In this document: positions 31,886 to 40,779 of the stretch, one piece after another | Position numbering within the stretch: the first letter of the stretch is position 1 | Layout of the letters: the number at the start of each line of letters is the position of its first letter | Assembly (NCBI GenBank): GCA_947384015.1 | Contig: CANDFN010000001.1 | Location: forward strand, 1-41,687 | Length of the DNA: 41,687 bases | Direction of reading: 5' to 3' | From: an uncultured Clostridia bacterium | Lineage (GTDB): Bacteria > Bacillota > Clostridia > Christensenellales > UBA1242 | Program-made: the position numbers and the translations under genes | Notes under the pieces: generated by a model | Database searches by the model: none | Told to the model about the DNA's origin: nothing | Seen by the model: the letters and a program-made list of their open reading frames with translations, nothing else

Positions 31886-33714
31886 ATGAAAAATAACAAA
31901 ACAGATTCAATAAGAACAACTAAAAATAAAAAAAGAGCATAACCGAATATCTGTCAAAATATAAGTTTGCTATCTTTTGCTATGTCCTATGTGTGATAAG
32001 TGCTGGAGCCTGCACATTTTTATATACAATATCCATAGCTTATTCTATAGAATGTATAACCACCACAAGATACAAAACCGCAGTTTATTGCCTTATTGCA
32101 GTAATGGCCTTTGCAGTTTTAGAACGTATTATTACTTTCTTTTCTAATTACTTTTACCATAAATATTCAAACAAGATTATGGAAGAATTAAACTTAGATT
32201 TAGCCAAACAAGCTTTTAAATTAAACTCTGAAACTTACAACAATCATAATACTGGAGAGTTTGTTCAAAGAATTGTTACCGACCCTGAAAAAATTGTAAA
32301 CAGCCTTGCCTCAATAATTGACTATTTAGCAGACGTGATTGTTGCTGCGGTAATGGTAATTTACCTTATGACATTAAATGTTTGGATTGCGTTAGTTTTG
32401 CTTGTGGCAATTGTTATTGGTAGCATTATAGAAATTAATAGAACTAAAGTGTTTGGAAAAAACAGCTACAAACAAAGAAAGACTTTAGATGAAATAAATT
32501 CACTTACAACCGAAATTGTTAGAAGTGAGAAAGATGTTAAGTCCCTTGGCCTAGAAAGCAGATTAACAACAGTATCTAACAAAAATTATAATAGATACCG
32601 AAAAATAAGATATAAAACAAACATTGTTGATGTTGGCTTTTGGACTGTTAGAGATATTATAATAAAGATATTTTCTATAGCGATGTTAATACTAGGCGTC
32701 TACCTAATTAATGGTGCATTAATAACTTTAGCCACCTTTATGATTGTTTATACGAACAACGATTCACTTATAAACCTTGTAAGGAATATTGGCAGAATAA
32801 GCACTAATTTAGTAGAAGTAAAAGTATCTAGCAAACGCATGTTCTCATTGTTTGATGAAAATGAATTTTCAACCGAATGGTTTGGCGATGTAAATCTAAA
32901 CAACATTCGCGGTGAAATAGAATTTAAAAAAGTTCGTTTTTCTTTTAAAGAATATAAACTTGAACCAATTAAAAGCACAAATAAAAATAAAACAAAAAAT
33001 CCAAACTTAGAAAAAGTTTTAGTTAACAAAAATACTGTTTTAGATAATTTATCGTTCAAAATAAAACCCAATACAACAGTTGCTTTTGTTGGTAAATCTG
33101 GTAGCGGGAAATCTACAATATTGAATTTGATGAGCAAAATGTATGAAGTAGATTCGGGCGAAGTGTTAATTGATGGTATTAATATTAATTCTTTAAACAA
33201 GCATACTTTACGTAATTCAATTTCCTTGGTCAATCAATTTCCTTACATATTTGATATGACAATAAAAGAAAACCTATTGCTAGCAAAAGAAGACGCTACT
33301 GACGATGAAATTAAACTAGCTATCAAAAAGGCTTCTTTAGATGAGTTCGTTTCAAGTTTACCAGAAGGACTTAATACAAAAGTTGGTGAAAGTGGTATTA
33401 AACTAAGTGGCGGACAAAAACAAAGACTAGCAATAGCTCGCGCATTGCTTAGAAATTCTAGTATATTAGTTTTTGACGAAAGCACAAGCTCTTTAGACAA
33501 TTTTGCTCAGGATGAAGTGAAAAAGAGCATAGATTCATTAAAAGGGGAAAGCACAATAGTTATTGTTGCTCATCGTTTAAGCACAATTAAAAACGTAGAC
33601 CATATTTTCTTTTTAGATGATGGCAAAATTTGCGACGAGGGTAGTTTTGACAAATTGTTTAAAACCAATAAAGAATTTAAAGAAATGTTTTTAACAGAAA
33701 ACATAAAAAAATAA
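31886..33714 (+). CDS. ABC exporter (permease-ATPase), frameshifted near its start
   Basis: The main open frame (from a GTG at 31993) encodes 573 residues: a type IV exporter membrane domain (~10-290) and an intact ATPase with Walker A FVGKSGSGKST, signature LSGGQKQRLAIARAL, Walker B ILVFDESTSSLD and H-loop AHRLS. The natural N-terminus lies in another frame: ATG at 31886 encodes MKNNKTDSIRTTKNKK and stops at TAA after an A7 run (31928-31934). Adding one A there joins it to SITEYLSKYKFAIFCYVL, which completes the first membrane helix, giving ~608 residues. The slip may be a real mutation, a phase-variable tract or an assembly error. It is divergent from a membrane-bound XRE regulator. Confidence 0.82.
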
Positions 33715-33739
33715 TAGGAGTAACATCCTATTATTTTTT
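33706..33739. terminator. Bidirectional terminator after the ABC exporter
   Basis: A 14-bp perfect stem AAAAAATAATAGGA / TCCTATTATTTTTT with a 6-nt loop, overlapping the stop codon. Confidence 0.88.
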
Positions 33740-33776
33740 ATTTATACTATCTGAAAATACTAAAATAAATTTTAAT

Positions 33777-36131
33777 TTATTTCCAGCGCCAGTTTTCAAT
33801 TTCTGGCAAATCTACACCATATTCTTCAATAAATTCTTTATGATGCTCTAATTTTAATTTGATTATTTTGCCTATTTTCTTTTTATCATTTTCTGGTATG
33901 TTTATATATTTTAAAACCTTTTCAAGCAAATGAAAGCGGTCCGCTTTATTTTTTACACGCATATCAAAAGAGGTTGTAATTGTTCCTTCCTCTAAATAAC
34001 CAGAAACGTGTAATTCTTGATTTTTGCGTTTATAAGCAAGCATATGAATTAGCTGTGGATATCCGTGGAAATTAAATATTATAGGTTTATCTGTTGTAAA
34101 TAATTTATCATATTCTTTGTCTGATAATCCATGTGGGTGAGCATAATCTGGCACCATCTTCATTAAGTCTACAACATTTACAAAGCGAACATTTAAATTT
34201 GGTATATATTGTTTTATAAGTGTTACGGTAGCCAAACTCTCTATTGTTGCAGTATCTCCGCAAGATGCAATTACTATATCTGGGTTAGTTGTATCTCCAA
34301 CGCCTGCCCATTTCCATTCGCTTATACCTTTAGCACAATGCTTTTTTGCATCTGCCATATTTAACCATTGATAAGAAGGGTGTTTAGAAGCAACAATTAC
34401 ATTTACATAGTTTTTACTTTTTGCGCAATGGTCATAGCAAGATAGTAGGCAGTTTGCATCTGCTGGAAGATATATTCTAACAACATCAGCATTCTTGTTT
34501 ACAATATGGTCTAAAAAGCCTGGGTCTTGGTGGGTAAAACCATTATGGTCTTGTTGCCAAACATTACTTGTTAATATTAGGTTAAGCGATGATATTGGTT
34601 GTCTCCAATTAATCTCGTTACAAACTTTTAGCCATTTCGCGTGCTGTGCAACCATGCTATCTACAACACGAATAAAAGCCTCGTAACTGTTAAACATTCC
34701 ATGCCTACCAGTTAAAAGATAACCCTCCAACAATCCTTCACACAAATGCTCTGAAAGATAAGAATCCATAATTCTGCCGTCTATAGATAACTTATCATCA
34801 TAAGGTAAAGTTTTTGCATTAAAGGCTCTGTTTTCTACTTCAAAAGCCTTGTATAAGCGGTTACTCATTGCTTCGTCTGGGCTAAAAATGCGGTAGTTTT
34901 TATTCTTTTTATTTAGACTAAATAGATCGCGAATATAACCACTTAGTTCCAACATGTCTTGAGTTTTGATAGTTCCATGACCACGGAACTTAACTGCATA
35001 ATCATCTATGTTTGGAGTTATTAATTCTTTTAACAATTTTCCACCGTTTGCATATGGGCTAGCAGTCATGCGTTTGTCGCCTTTTGGAACAACAGACAAA
35101 TACTCTTTTTTAAGTTTGTAGTCTTTATCAAAAAGTTCATCTGGCTTATAACTTAAAAGCCAATCTTTAAGCAATTTTAGATGATTTTCTTTGCTCATAG
35201 AAATAGGAATTTGATGCGCCTTAAAATAATCTTCAATCTTTACGCCATCAACCTCTTTTGGACCAGTCCAGCCCTTTGGTGTGCGCAAAATAATCATTGG
35301 TATTGGTGCACGTTCACATCCTTTATTTAAGCGAGCTTTTGTTTGAATTTCTTTTATTTGTTCAATACACTTATCCATAGCTTCCGCCATAAGCACATGC
35401 ATTTTTTGAGGGTCGTTACCTTCTACAAAATAAGGAGTGTAGCCATAACCTTCAAACAACTTTTTTAATTCAGTTTTGCTAATACGTGCAAGAACTGTGG
35501 GGTTGTTAATTTTATAACCATTAAGATGAAGAATAGGTAACACAGCACCATCTCTTGATGGGTCTATAAATTTATTTGCATGCCAAGAAGTTGCAAGCGG
35601 TCCTGTTTCAGCTTCTCCATCACCAACAACAGTTACTGCAATTAACTTTGGATTGTCTAACACTGCACCATATGCGTGGGCGAGAGAGTATCCTAATTCG
35701 CCACCTTCATGTAATGAGCCTGGAGTTTCTGGCACAGCATGAGAGCCAATTCCGCCTGGGAAAGAGAATTGTTTACATAATCTTTTCATTCCTTCTCTAT
35801 CTTGAGAAATAGTTGGGTAGTATTCGCTGTAAACACCTTCTAAATAACTGTTGGCAGTTAAAAAGTTACCGCCATGTCCTGGGCCCGAAATAAAAATCAT
35901 ATCGCAATTATATTTGTTTATAACTCTGTTACAGTGCGCATACACAAAGTTTTGTCCAGGCACAGTTCCCCAGTGTCCAACTAACTTTTTCTTAATATCT
36001 TCAGCACACAATTCATGGTCACGTAACAGTGGATTATCTAATAAATAAAGTTGTGCTGCTGATAGATAATTTGCAGCCCTCCAATATCCATCTAATTTAT
36101 TTAAATATTCTGTTGTTGAAAATTTATCCAT
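33777..36131 (-). CDS. xfp: Xylulose-5-P/fructose-6-P phosphoketolase
   Basis: This thiamine-diphosphate enzyme cleaves xylulose 5-phosphate (and possibly fructose 6-phosphate) to acetyl phosphate with phosphate as acceptor. The 784-residue length is typical. Motifs are GPGHGGNFLTANSYLEG near residue 83, SFPGGIGSHAVPETPGSLHEGG, the TPP-binding GDGEAETGPLATSWHANKF and the C-terminal QDHNGFTHQDPGF. GAGAGGG precedes the ATG. A ~110-nt leader follows an extended -10 box near 36246. It lies alone between core and accessory DNA and implies heterolactic or pentose phosphoketolase metabolism. Confidence 0.96.
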   Translation of the reverse strand: MDKFSTTEYLNKLDGYWRAANYLSAAQLYLLDNPLLRDHELCAEDIKKKLVGHWGTVPGQNFVYAHCNRVINKYNCDMIFISGPGHGGNFLTANSYLEGVYSEYYPTISQDREGMKRLCKQFSFPGGIGSHAVPETPGSLHEGGELGYSLAHAYGAVLDNPKLIAVTVVGDGEAETGPLATSWHANKFIDPSRDGAVLPILHLNGYKINNPTVLARISKTELKKLFEGYGYTPYFVEGNDPQKMHVLMAEAMDKCIEQIKEIQTKARLNKGCERAPIPMIILRTPKGWTGPKEVDGVKIEDYFKAHQIPISMSKENHLKLLKDWLLSYKPDELFDKDYKLKKEYLSVVPKGDKRMTASPYANGGKLLKELITPNIDDYAVKFRGHGTIKTQDMLELSGYIRDLFSLNKKNKNYRIFSPDEAMSNRLYKAFEVENRAFNAKTLPYDDKLSIDGRIMDSYLSEHLCEGLLEGYLLTGRHGMFNSYEAFIRVVDSMVAQHAKWLKVCNEINWRQPISSLNLILTSNVWQQDHNGFTHQDPGFLDHIVNKNADVVRIYLPADANCLLSCYDHCAKSKNYVNVIVASKHPSYQWLNMADAKKHCAKGISEWKWAGVGDTTNPDIVIASCGDTATIESLATVTLIKQYIPNLNVRFVNVVDLMKMVPDYAHPHGLSDKEYDKLFTTDKPIIFNFHGYPQLIHMLAYKRKNQELHVSGYLEEGTITTSFDMRVKNKADRFHLLEKVLKYINIPENDKKKIGKIIKLKLEHHKEFIEEYGVDLPEIENWRWK

Positions 36132-36245
36132 ATTTACCCTCTCTTTTATCTTTCCCTTTGATTTTTATATTTATTATTAAGCCTAAGTTTTAAGGTTAAG
36201 TTTTATGTAAGTTTACACATGCAACAAAATTTTACCTTTAAAAAT

Positions 36246-36254
36246 ATTATATCA
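36246..36254 (-). promoter_or_regulatory. Extended -10 promoter element of xfp
   Basis: On the minus strand TGATATAAT. A TTGATA is present 20 bp upstream, too far for a normal -35, so the extended -10 is likely what matters. The leader contains repeated AACTTA. Confidence 0.4.
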
Positions 36255-36285
36255 TATTGTTAAAATTTTTGTATCAATTTTATAA

Positions 36286-36321
36286 CAAAAAAACACCCTT
36301 ATTAATAATTAATAAAAGTGT
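36286..36321 (-). terminator. Terminator of the PD-(D/E)XK gene
   Basis: A 13-bp stem (ACACTTTTATTAA / TTAATAAGGGTGT, two wobbles) then seven Ts on the minus strand. Confidence 0.75.
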
Positions 36322-36353
36322 AAGTATGTTGGGAATTATTGTTGTAAATCCTA

Positions 36354-36797
36354 TTATTTTATTAAATCCCATCTATTAAGAAATAGATCATTATAATCAT
36401 TAAACTTCCTCATAGGATTATCTTGATGAATATAACCTTTTCTACCTGGAGTATTGAGCCATTCTTTGTGTCCGTTTGTAATAGCTTCCGCAACAATGGC
36501 GCTTGGAACTATATGGTATTCTGGCGAACTCAGTCCATTCATGCTAACAAAAACATAAAATATATTAAGATTATTTATTGTCTCATTCTTTTTTGATAAA
36601 GTCCATTCTTTTTTGTTTAAATGTGTAGTTTTAACTTGAATTGCAAAAATAGATTTTGTTTTTCTGTTTAAAGCCAAGATATCAAATAATTCCGTATTTG
36701 ACATAGGTATAGCAACACTAAAACCGTTTCTTTCTAGTTCTCCAGCAACAAAATATCCACCCGCATTTCCAACACTAATATTATTAACTTTTTTCAT
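36354..36797 (-). CDS. PD-(D/E)XK nuclease-like protein
   Basis: The 147-residue protein opens GNAGGYFVAGELERNGF (conserved Glu in helix 1), then has FDILALN and FAIQVKTT. The Asp and the QVK triad fit the PD-(D/E)XK nuclease core in its Gln variant. The family is common in bacteria as a small stand-alone protein of unknown role. AAAGGA lies before the ATG and a terminator follows. Its location next to a restriction-modification operon suggests a defence context, but it is separated from that operon by a membrane-protein gene. Confidence 0.72.
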   Translation of the reverse strand: MKKVNNISVGNAGGYFVAGELERNGFSVAIPMSNTELFDILALNRKTKSIFAIQVKTTHLNKKEWTLSKKNETINNLNIFYVFVSMNGLSSPEYHIVPSAIVAEAITNGHKEWLNTPGRKGYIHQDNPMRKFNDYNDLFLNRWDLIK

Positions 36798-36875
36798 TTG
36801 AAATCCTTTTTTACTATAAAATAAATATTTAAAAATCCAACAGAGACGTTCTTATTGTAAACATTTGTGATAAAT

Positions 36876-37223
36876 CTACCTTCTTTCTTTTATCTTAGAC
36901 CATATCATAAGTATAACAATAATTAAAAAGAAACCACCTAAACCCACGCCCATTAAAACAAAGCCAATTATTTGTGTTGTATGTAAAACTAAATATTTAC
37001 CAATATTTGCAAGTAAAATTCCAACAAAACCTAAAACAAAAGTAGCAACAAGTGGTAAAAATATTGCAAGTATTGTAGTTTTATCTTTGCGCGAAGCTTG
37101 TTTGTAAGATTTTTTATAATCGTTAAAAATGTCTACAACAGCATTTATTGCATCACGTTTTGTAATCTCTTCATAATCATCTTCTATTGATTGTTCTACA
37201 TTGTCTTTTTTATTATTGTTCAC
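36876..37223 (-). CDS. Small two-TM membrane protein
   Basis: The 115-residue protein has a polar N-terminus (~1-45), two hydrophobic segments (~53-77 and ~85-108) and a basic end. The start is a GTG at 37223 (VNNNKKDN) with AAAGGA six bases before it; the ATG overlapping that GTG is out of frame, and the longer frame to 37253 has no ribosome binding site. Unrecognised. It follows the specificity-subunit gene in the same direction. Confidence 0.6.
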   Translation of the reverse strand: MNNNKKDNVEQSIEDDYEEITKRDAINAVVDIFNDYKKSYKQASRKDKTTILAIFLPLVATFVLGFVGILLANIGKYLVLHTTQIIGFVLMGVGLGGFFLIIVILMIWSKIKERR

Positions 37224-37365
37224 ATTTCTTCCTTTATTTGTCTTATATAACAAAGTTTTTTTACATTAATTTGTGTCTTTTAAGAAAACCATCTCTTTAT
37301 TTTTTCTTTAAACTTTAGCAAAAAATTTTAATTGTATTGGCGGAGCAAGTGTAACCTAAATCGAA

Positions 37366-38376
37366 TTAGATTCTATCTCCATAAGGCAATGATTTTATAT
37401 AGTTTTCTATATAGTCCCAATCTGGGTTATTATTTTTTGTAGGCAATTTTATTATAGTTGATTTTATTAAATCCATTTTGAACGCTCTTCCATAACTGTA
37501 TCTATATCTTTCTCTTTCTAAGATAGACTTTAAAAATAAAGCAGTGTATTTATTTATCCATTTCGCCCTACATACAACTATATGGTCTCCTGCAACAAAT
37601 TTATTTGGTTGATAATAAATTGTTGATGTAGTGTCGCCAATTATAATCGCATTTCCTTTTTCTATACCTGAAATATCCTTTTCGTTAACATAACAATCAC
37701 AGCCATTGTTTGTGTCTGTTCTTGTAATAAATTCAATCTTTTCAGAACCAAAGTGTTCGAAATTTTCTATATCATTTTTCACATGAGCTTTAGCTTTATA
37801 AATATGCTCAAATAATGAACCTAATTTATATTCTTTCCAATTTTTCGATTCAAGAATAGGCAATTTACTCTTTATATTATTTTTTGTCGTAATTGACTTA
37901 TAATTTAGTGACTTCATATAATCTTCCATAAATTGCCAATCTGGCTCATTATTTTCTGTCACAGGTAATTTGATAGCCATTCTTGTTATTTCGTTACTAT
38001 ACACCGCACGACCATAAGAATATTTAAATCTTTCTTTGTTTATTAAAGTAACAATAAATAAGGCAATCAAATTAGTCATTTTAAATTTAGGTGTTAGTAT
38101 ATTTACTCTACCATGACTAACGCTATAAAACTCTTGATACTGATAGAAAGCATTACAAAACATATCAACAGTTATTTTGTTTTTATCAAAAATTTGAGCC
38201 TTTCCATCTCCAGCTTGAGATATATAAGCAACAATACCATTGTCAGTTTGGCCAGAAGACACTAAAGGTATATATCCATCGTCACATTCATCTACCTTCA
38301 AATCTCCTGAAGATAATGATATTTCAAATAAAGCACCGAGCATAAACTCTTGCCATTTTTCAACTTTAAGATTCAT
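37366..38376 (-). CDS. Type I-like specificity subunit (HsdS)
   Basis: The 336-residue protein is a two-fold repeat, each half with a target-recognition domain. The halves end with matching blocks: YGRAVYSNEITRMAIKLP...EPDWQFMEDYMKSL and YGRAFKMDLIKSTIIKLP...NPDWDYIENYIKSL. This two-domain plan specifies a bipartite DNA target. It overlaps the upstream nuclease-methyltransferase gene by 11 bases, so it is translationally coupled to it. Confidence 0.88.
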   Translation of the reverse strand: MNLKVEKWQEFMLGALFEISLSSGDLKVDECDDGYIPLVSSGQTDNGIVAYISQAGDGKAQIFDKNKITVDMFCNAFYQYQEFYSVSHGRVNILTPKFKMTNLIALFIVTLINKERFKYSYGRAVYSNEITRMAIKLPVTENNEPDWQFMEDYMKSLNYKSITTKNNIKSKLPILESKNWKEYKLGSLFEHIYKAKAHVKNDIENFEHFGSEKIEFITRTDTNNGCDCYVNEKDISGIEKGNAIIIGDTTSTIYYQPNKFVAGDHIVVCRAKWINKYTALFLKSILERERYRYSYGRAFKMDLIKSTIIKLPTKNNNPDWDYIENYIKSLPYGDRI

Positions 38377-40198
38377 AAACTTTTCCTTCCTTTACAAGAT
38401 AGGCGAGATAATCATTGATTGTTTGCTGAAAGTCATTTTCATTCAAAGTAGAATAATCTGTCTTCATATAGGCTTCACAAAGCCATTCATCACTTCCACT
38501 AACTTTATGTGTGGCAGATAATCCATCTACTGATTTTCTAGTTCTATATAACTCTATCCATTGATTTTCAATCTCTACCCAACGACTGTTTCCATTAGTA
38601 TTGACTTGCTCAACTCTACCAAGATTCTTTTTCTTTTTAAAGCCATCATCTTTGTAATAACCAAAGAATGTGTCGGGATTTGTTATATCCGAGTGTTTTT
38701 TGCCAACCTTAAAGACCATACAACAAGCAGATGCAGATGCACCTGGATAAAAGACTTCATTTGGTAAAGTGAATACTGCATCCAAAGTATTTTCTTTTAA
38801 TATTTCACTTTTTATGTCTGAAATTTCTTTACTTGTGCCAATAGCACAAGAAACAGGTAATAGCACTGCTAATATAGCAGGCTGATTAATAGAATTTAAA
38901 ATATCAGAAATATATTTCACAAAGTAAAAACCTTTAGTTGGATCTTCTTTTTTATCTTTTTTCCAAGTTCTTGTAAATCTATCTGGCATTTGGTTTCTTT
39001 GTGCGTTATATGGAGGATTCATTAGAATCACATTTGGTTTATTTCTTATTATCCAATCTTTATAATCAAAACAACTTCCACATACGATATGGGAATTTCC
39101 ATCACTATGAATAAGCATATTTGTAGCAGCAAGGCCGTAAACATCTTCATCAAATTCTATTCCGAAAATTTGTTGTCTTTTTATCGCCAATTGCTCTTTT
39201 TCGGTAGAGCAATCATCTAATGCTTGGGTCATTGCTCTAACTAGAAAAGATCCACTACCACAACAAGGATCTAGAACGACTGAGTGTTTATTTACGCCTG
39301 AAATTTTTGCCATAAAATCAGTTATATGATCAGGCGTAAATGCTTGATTTTTATCAGCCTTTCCAACATATTTGTTAAATGTTACAAAAAATAAGTTTAA
39401 TAAATCTTGCCCAGCTGTTGTTTTATCATTGATATAAGGCAAAATATTTTCTTCTATGAAACTTAATATCTCTCTAAAATCTGCAACCTTTAGGGATCTG
39501 ATGACTTGATTTTTAAGGATTCTATCATCAAGCAAACCCAATTTTTTTGCTTTCTCTAAATCTCCATTTTGATTAAACAATTCTTCAAGAGTATCTTTAA
39601 TCGCAGCTCTTATTTGTGAGTTTGTAAGTGAAACACTTTTATATTCTAAACCATTTTTTAAAGCTAATAAACAAGTTCCAACAAATTGACTTCTTAATTT
39701 TTCTTTTACACCATGCTTGTGTAACAACTCATTAAGTTTATATGTGTTTGACATTACTTTTTCTTTATTGTTGATTTTAGTTGTGTAAAAATCAATATAT
39801 TCATCAATTGTTCTTAAAGAATTTTCATTTGGCATAAAGTCACTATCTGAAACAACACCTCTCCAAACCATAATTTTATCGTTTGCTGTATTGGCTAAAA
39901 TTGCAACAATTTTATTTTTACTAATTTGTTTTTCATATTCTACATATGCAGACAATTGTTCTTTTGCCGATTCTAAATCATTGCTAAAATCAACTTTAGT
40001 TTCCACTAAAATAGCCACATTATCTTTAACAAATTTAATATCAAGTTTTTCAAACTTTCTACCATTTTTAGAACTAACTATAGGCACAAATTGTAATGAT
40101 TGGTTCTTAAACTCTTTAGGATAACTAAATTCATCATTTTCAATATTGCTAACCAAATAATCACTACCTATTGTTGATATAATATCATTTCTTTTCAT
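38366..40198 (-). CDS. Restriction nuclease-methyltransferase fusion (BcgI-like)
   Basis: The 610-residue protein has two parts. Residues ~25-125 resemble the type I HsdR nuclease domain: Asp53 of KLDIKF and the pair Glu67/Lys69 of LVETKVDF form a PD-(D/E)XK site. A helical section follows, then an N6-adenine methyltransferase with SAM motif VVLDPCCGSGSFL and catalytic NPPYN. Cleavage and methylation in one chain plus a separate specificity protein is the plan of BcgI-type (type IIB/IIG) systems. No HsdR translocase gene is in the operon, which supports this. It overlaps the AbrB-like gene at its start (14 bases) and hsdS at its end. Confidence 0.86.
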   Translation of the reverse strand: MKRNDIISTIGSDYLVSNIENDEFSYPKEFKNQSLQFVPIVSSKNGRKFEKLDIKFVKDNVAILVETKVDFSNDLESAKEQLSAYVEYEKQISKNKIVAILANTANDKIMVWRGVVSDSDFMPNENSLRTIDEYIDFYTTKINNKEKVMSNTYKLNELLHKHGVKEKLRSQFVGTCLLALKNGLEYKSVSLTNSQIRAAIKDTLEELFNQNGDLEKAKKLGLLDDRILKNQVIRSLKVADFREILSFIEENILPYINDKTTAGQDLLNLFFVTFNKYVGKADKNQAFTPDHITDFMAKISGVNKHSVVLDPCCGSGSFLVRAMTQALDDCSTEKEQLAIKRQQIFGIEFDEDVYGLAATNMLIHSDGNSHIVCGSCFDYKDWIIRNKPNVILMNPPYNAQRNQMPDRFTRTWKKDKKEDPTKGFYFVKYISDILNSINQPAILAVLLPVSCAIGTSKEISDIKSEILKENTLDAVFTLPNEVFYPGASASACCMVFKVGKKHSDITNPDTFFGYYKDDGFKKKKNLGRVEQVNTNGNSRWVEIENQWIELYRTRKSVDGLSATHKVSGSDEWLCEAYMKTDYSTLNENDFQQTINDYLAYLVKEGKVYES

Positions 40199-40397
40199 TA
40201 TTTTTCTCCTTTTTAATCGTGGTTTTCTTATTTATATTCTTTAATTTAAGACTTATATTTTTAGTGCTAGTCAATTTAATTTCATTGTCTTCTACAAAGA
40301 AAACAACATCATCCCCCTTATCAATTTCTAAAAGTTTTCTAACTTCTTTTGGGATTGTTATTTGGCATTTGTTTGACAATTTTGCTTGTTTTATCAT
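40185..40397 (-). CDS. AbrB/MazE-like DNA-binding protein heading the RM operon
   Basis: The 70-residue protein has the SpoVT/AbrB swapped-hairpin core (KCQITIPKEVRKLLEIDKGD, then FFVEDNEIKL) and a basic, low-complexity tail. It overlaps the nuclease-methyltransferase start by 14 bases, so it is made from the same message, and is a likely controller of the RM operon. Its TGA is the only TGA stop I saw among the intact genes. A tandem 9-bp repeat lies just downstream of its promoter. Confidence 0.8.
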   Translation of the reverse strand: MIKQAKLSNKCQITIPKEVRKLLEIDKGDDVVFFVEDNEIKLTSTKNISLKLKNINKKTTIKKEKNNEKK

Positions 40398-40418
40398 CTA
40401 ATAAACCTCTCAAAAATT

Positions 40419-40465
40419 CTTTACTTTCTTTACTTTAGTATAGCAAAAAAATATATTTTTTGCAA
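40419..40465 (-). promoter_or_regulatory. RM operon promoter and candidate operator
   Basis: On the minus strand: TTGCAA (complement of 40460-40465), 17 bp, TGC-TATACT (-10 at the complement of 40437-40442). Immediately after, AAAGTAAAG occurs twice in tandem (40419-40436), a candidate site for the AbrB-like protein. Confidence 0.6.
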
Positions 40466-40509
40466 ACATATTGAAAAAATTTTATAAAATTATTACAATT
40501 TGGCATTTA

Positions 40510-40745
40510 GGCGTGTGCTTGTATTTATACAAGTAATACACAAATTGCAACCCTAGCGTGTGCTTGTCTTGAAACAAGTGAACGCAAAAATTAACTTGTC
40601 TTTCGCCAGCGAAGTGTAAATGAAAACTCTTTTTAGTCAAGGTTAAAGTGTATTGCTTTTCGCAAACCTTGACTAAAAAAACAACAACAATAAAATTTAA
40701 AAATTAAAATCCGTTTCCGTTTCTTTCGCCGGTGTCGAAAGACAA
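40510..40745. repeat. Hairpin- and repeat-rich region beside the recombinase
   Basis: The non-coding stretch 40466-40779 carries two degenerate direct copies of GCGTGTGCTTGT, each with a small hairpin (CTTGTATTTATACAAG; CTTGTCTTGAAACAAG). A perfect 15-bp inverted repeat TTTTTAGTCAAGGTT / AACCTTGACTAAAAA lies at 40630-40679, and TTGTCTTTCG (40596) is inverted as CGAAAGACAA (40736). It resembles a mobile-element end and contains a likely terminator. Confidence 0.5.
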
Positions 40746-40779
40746 ATAAAAAATAAATTAAAAGGAGTTAAGAAAAAAT

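Noticed and set aside
40510..40745. CRISPR array
   Set aside because: Only two degenerate copies of a short repeat with no regular spacers; no cas genes in the window.
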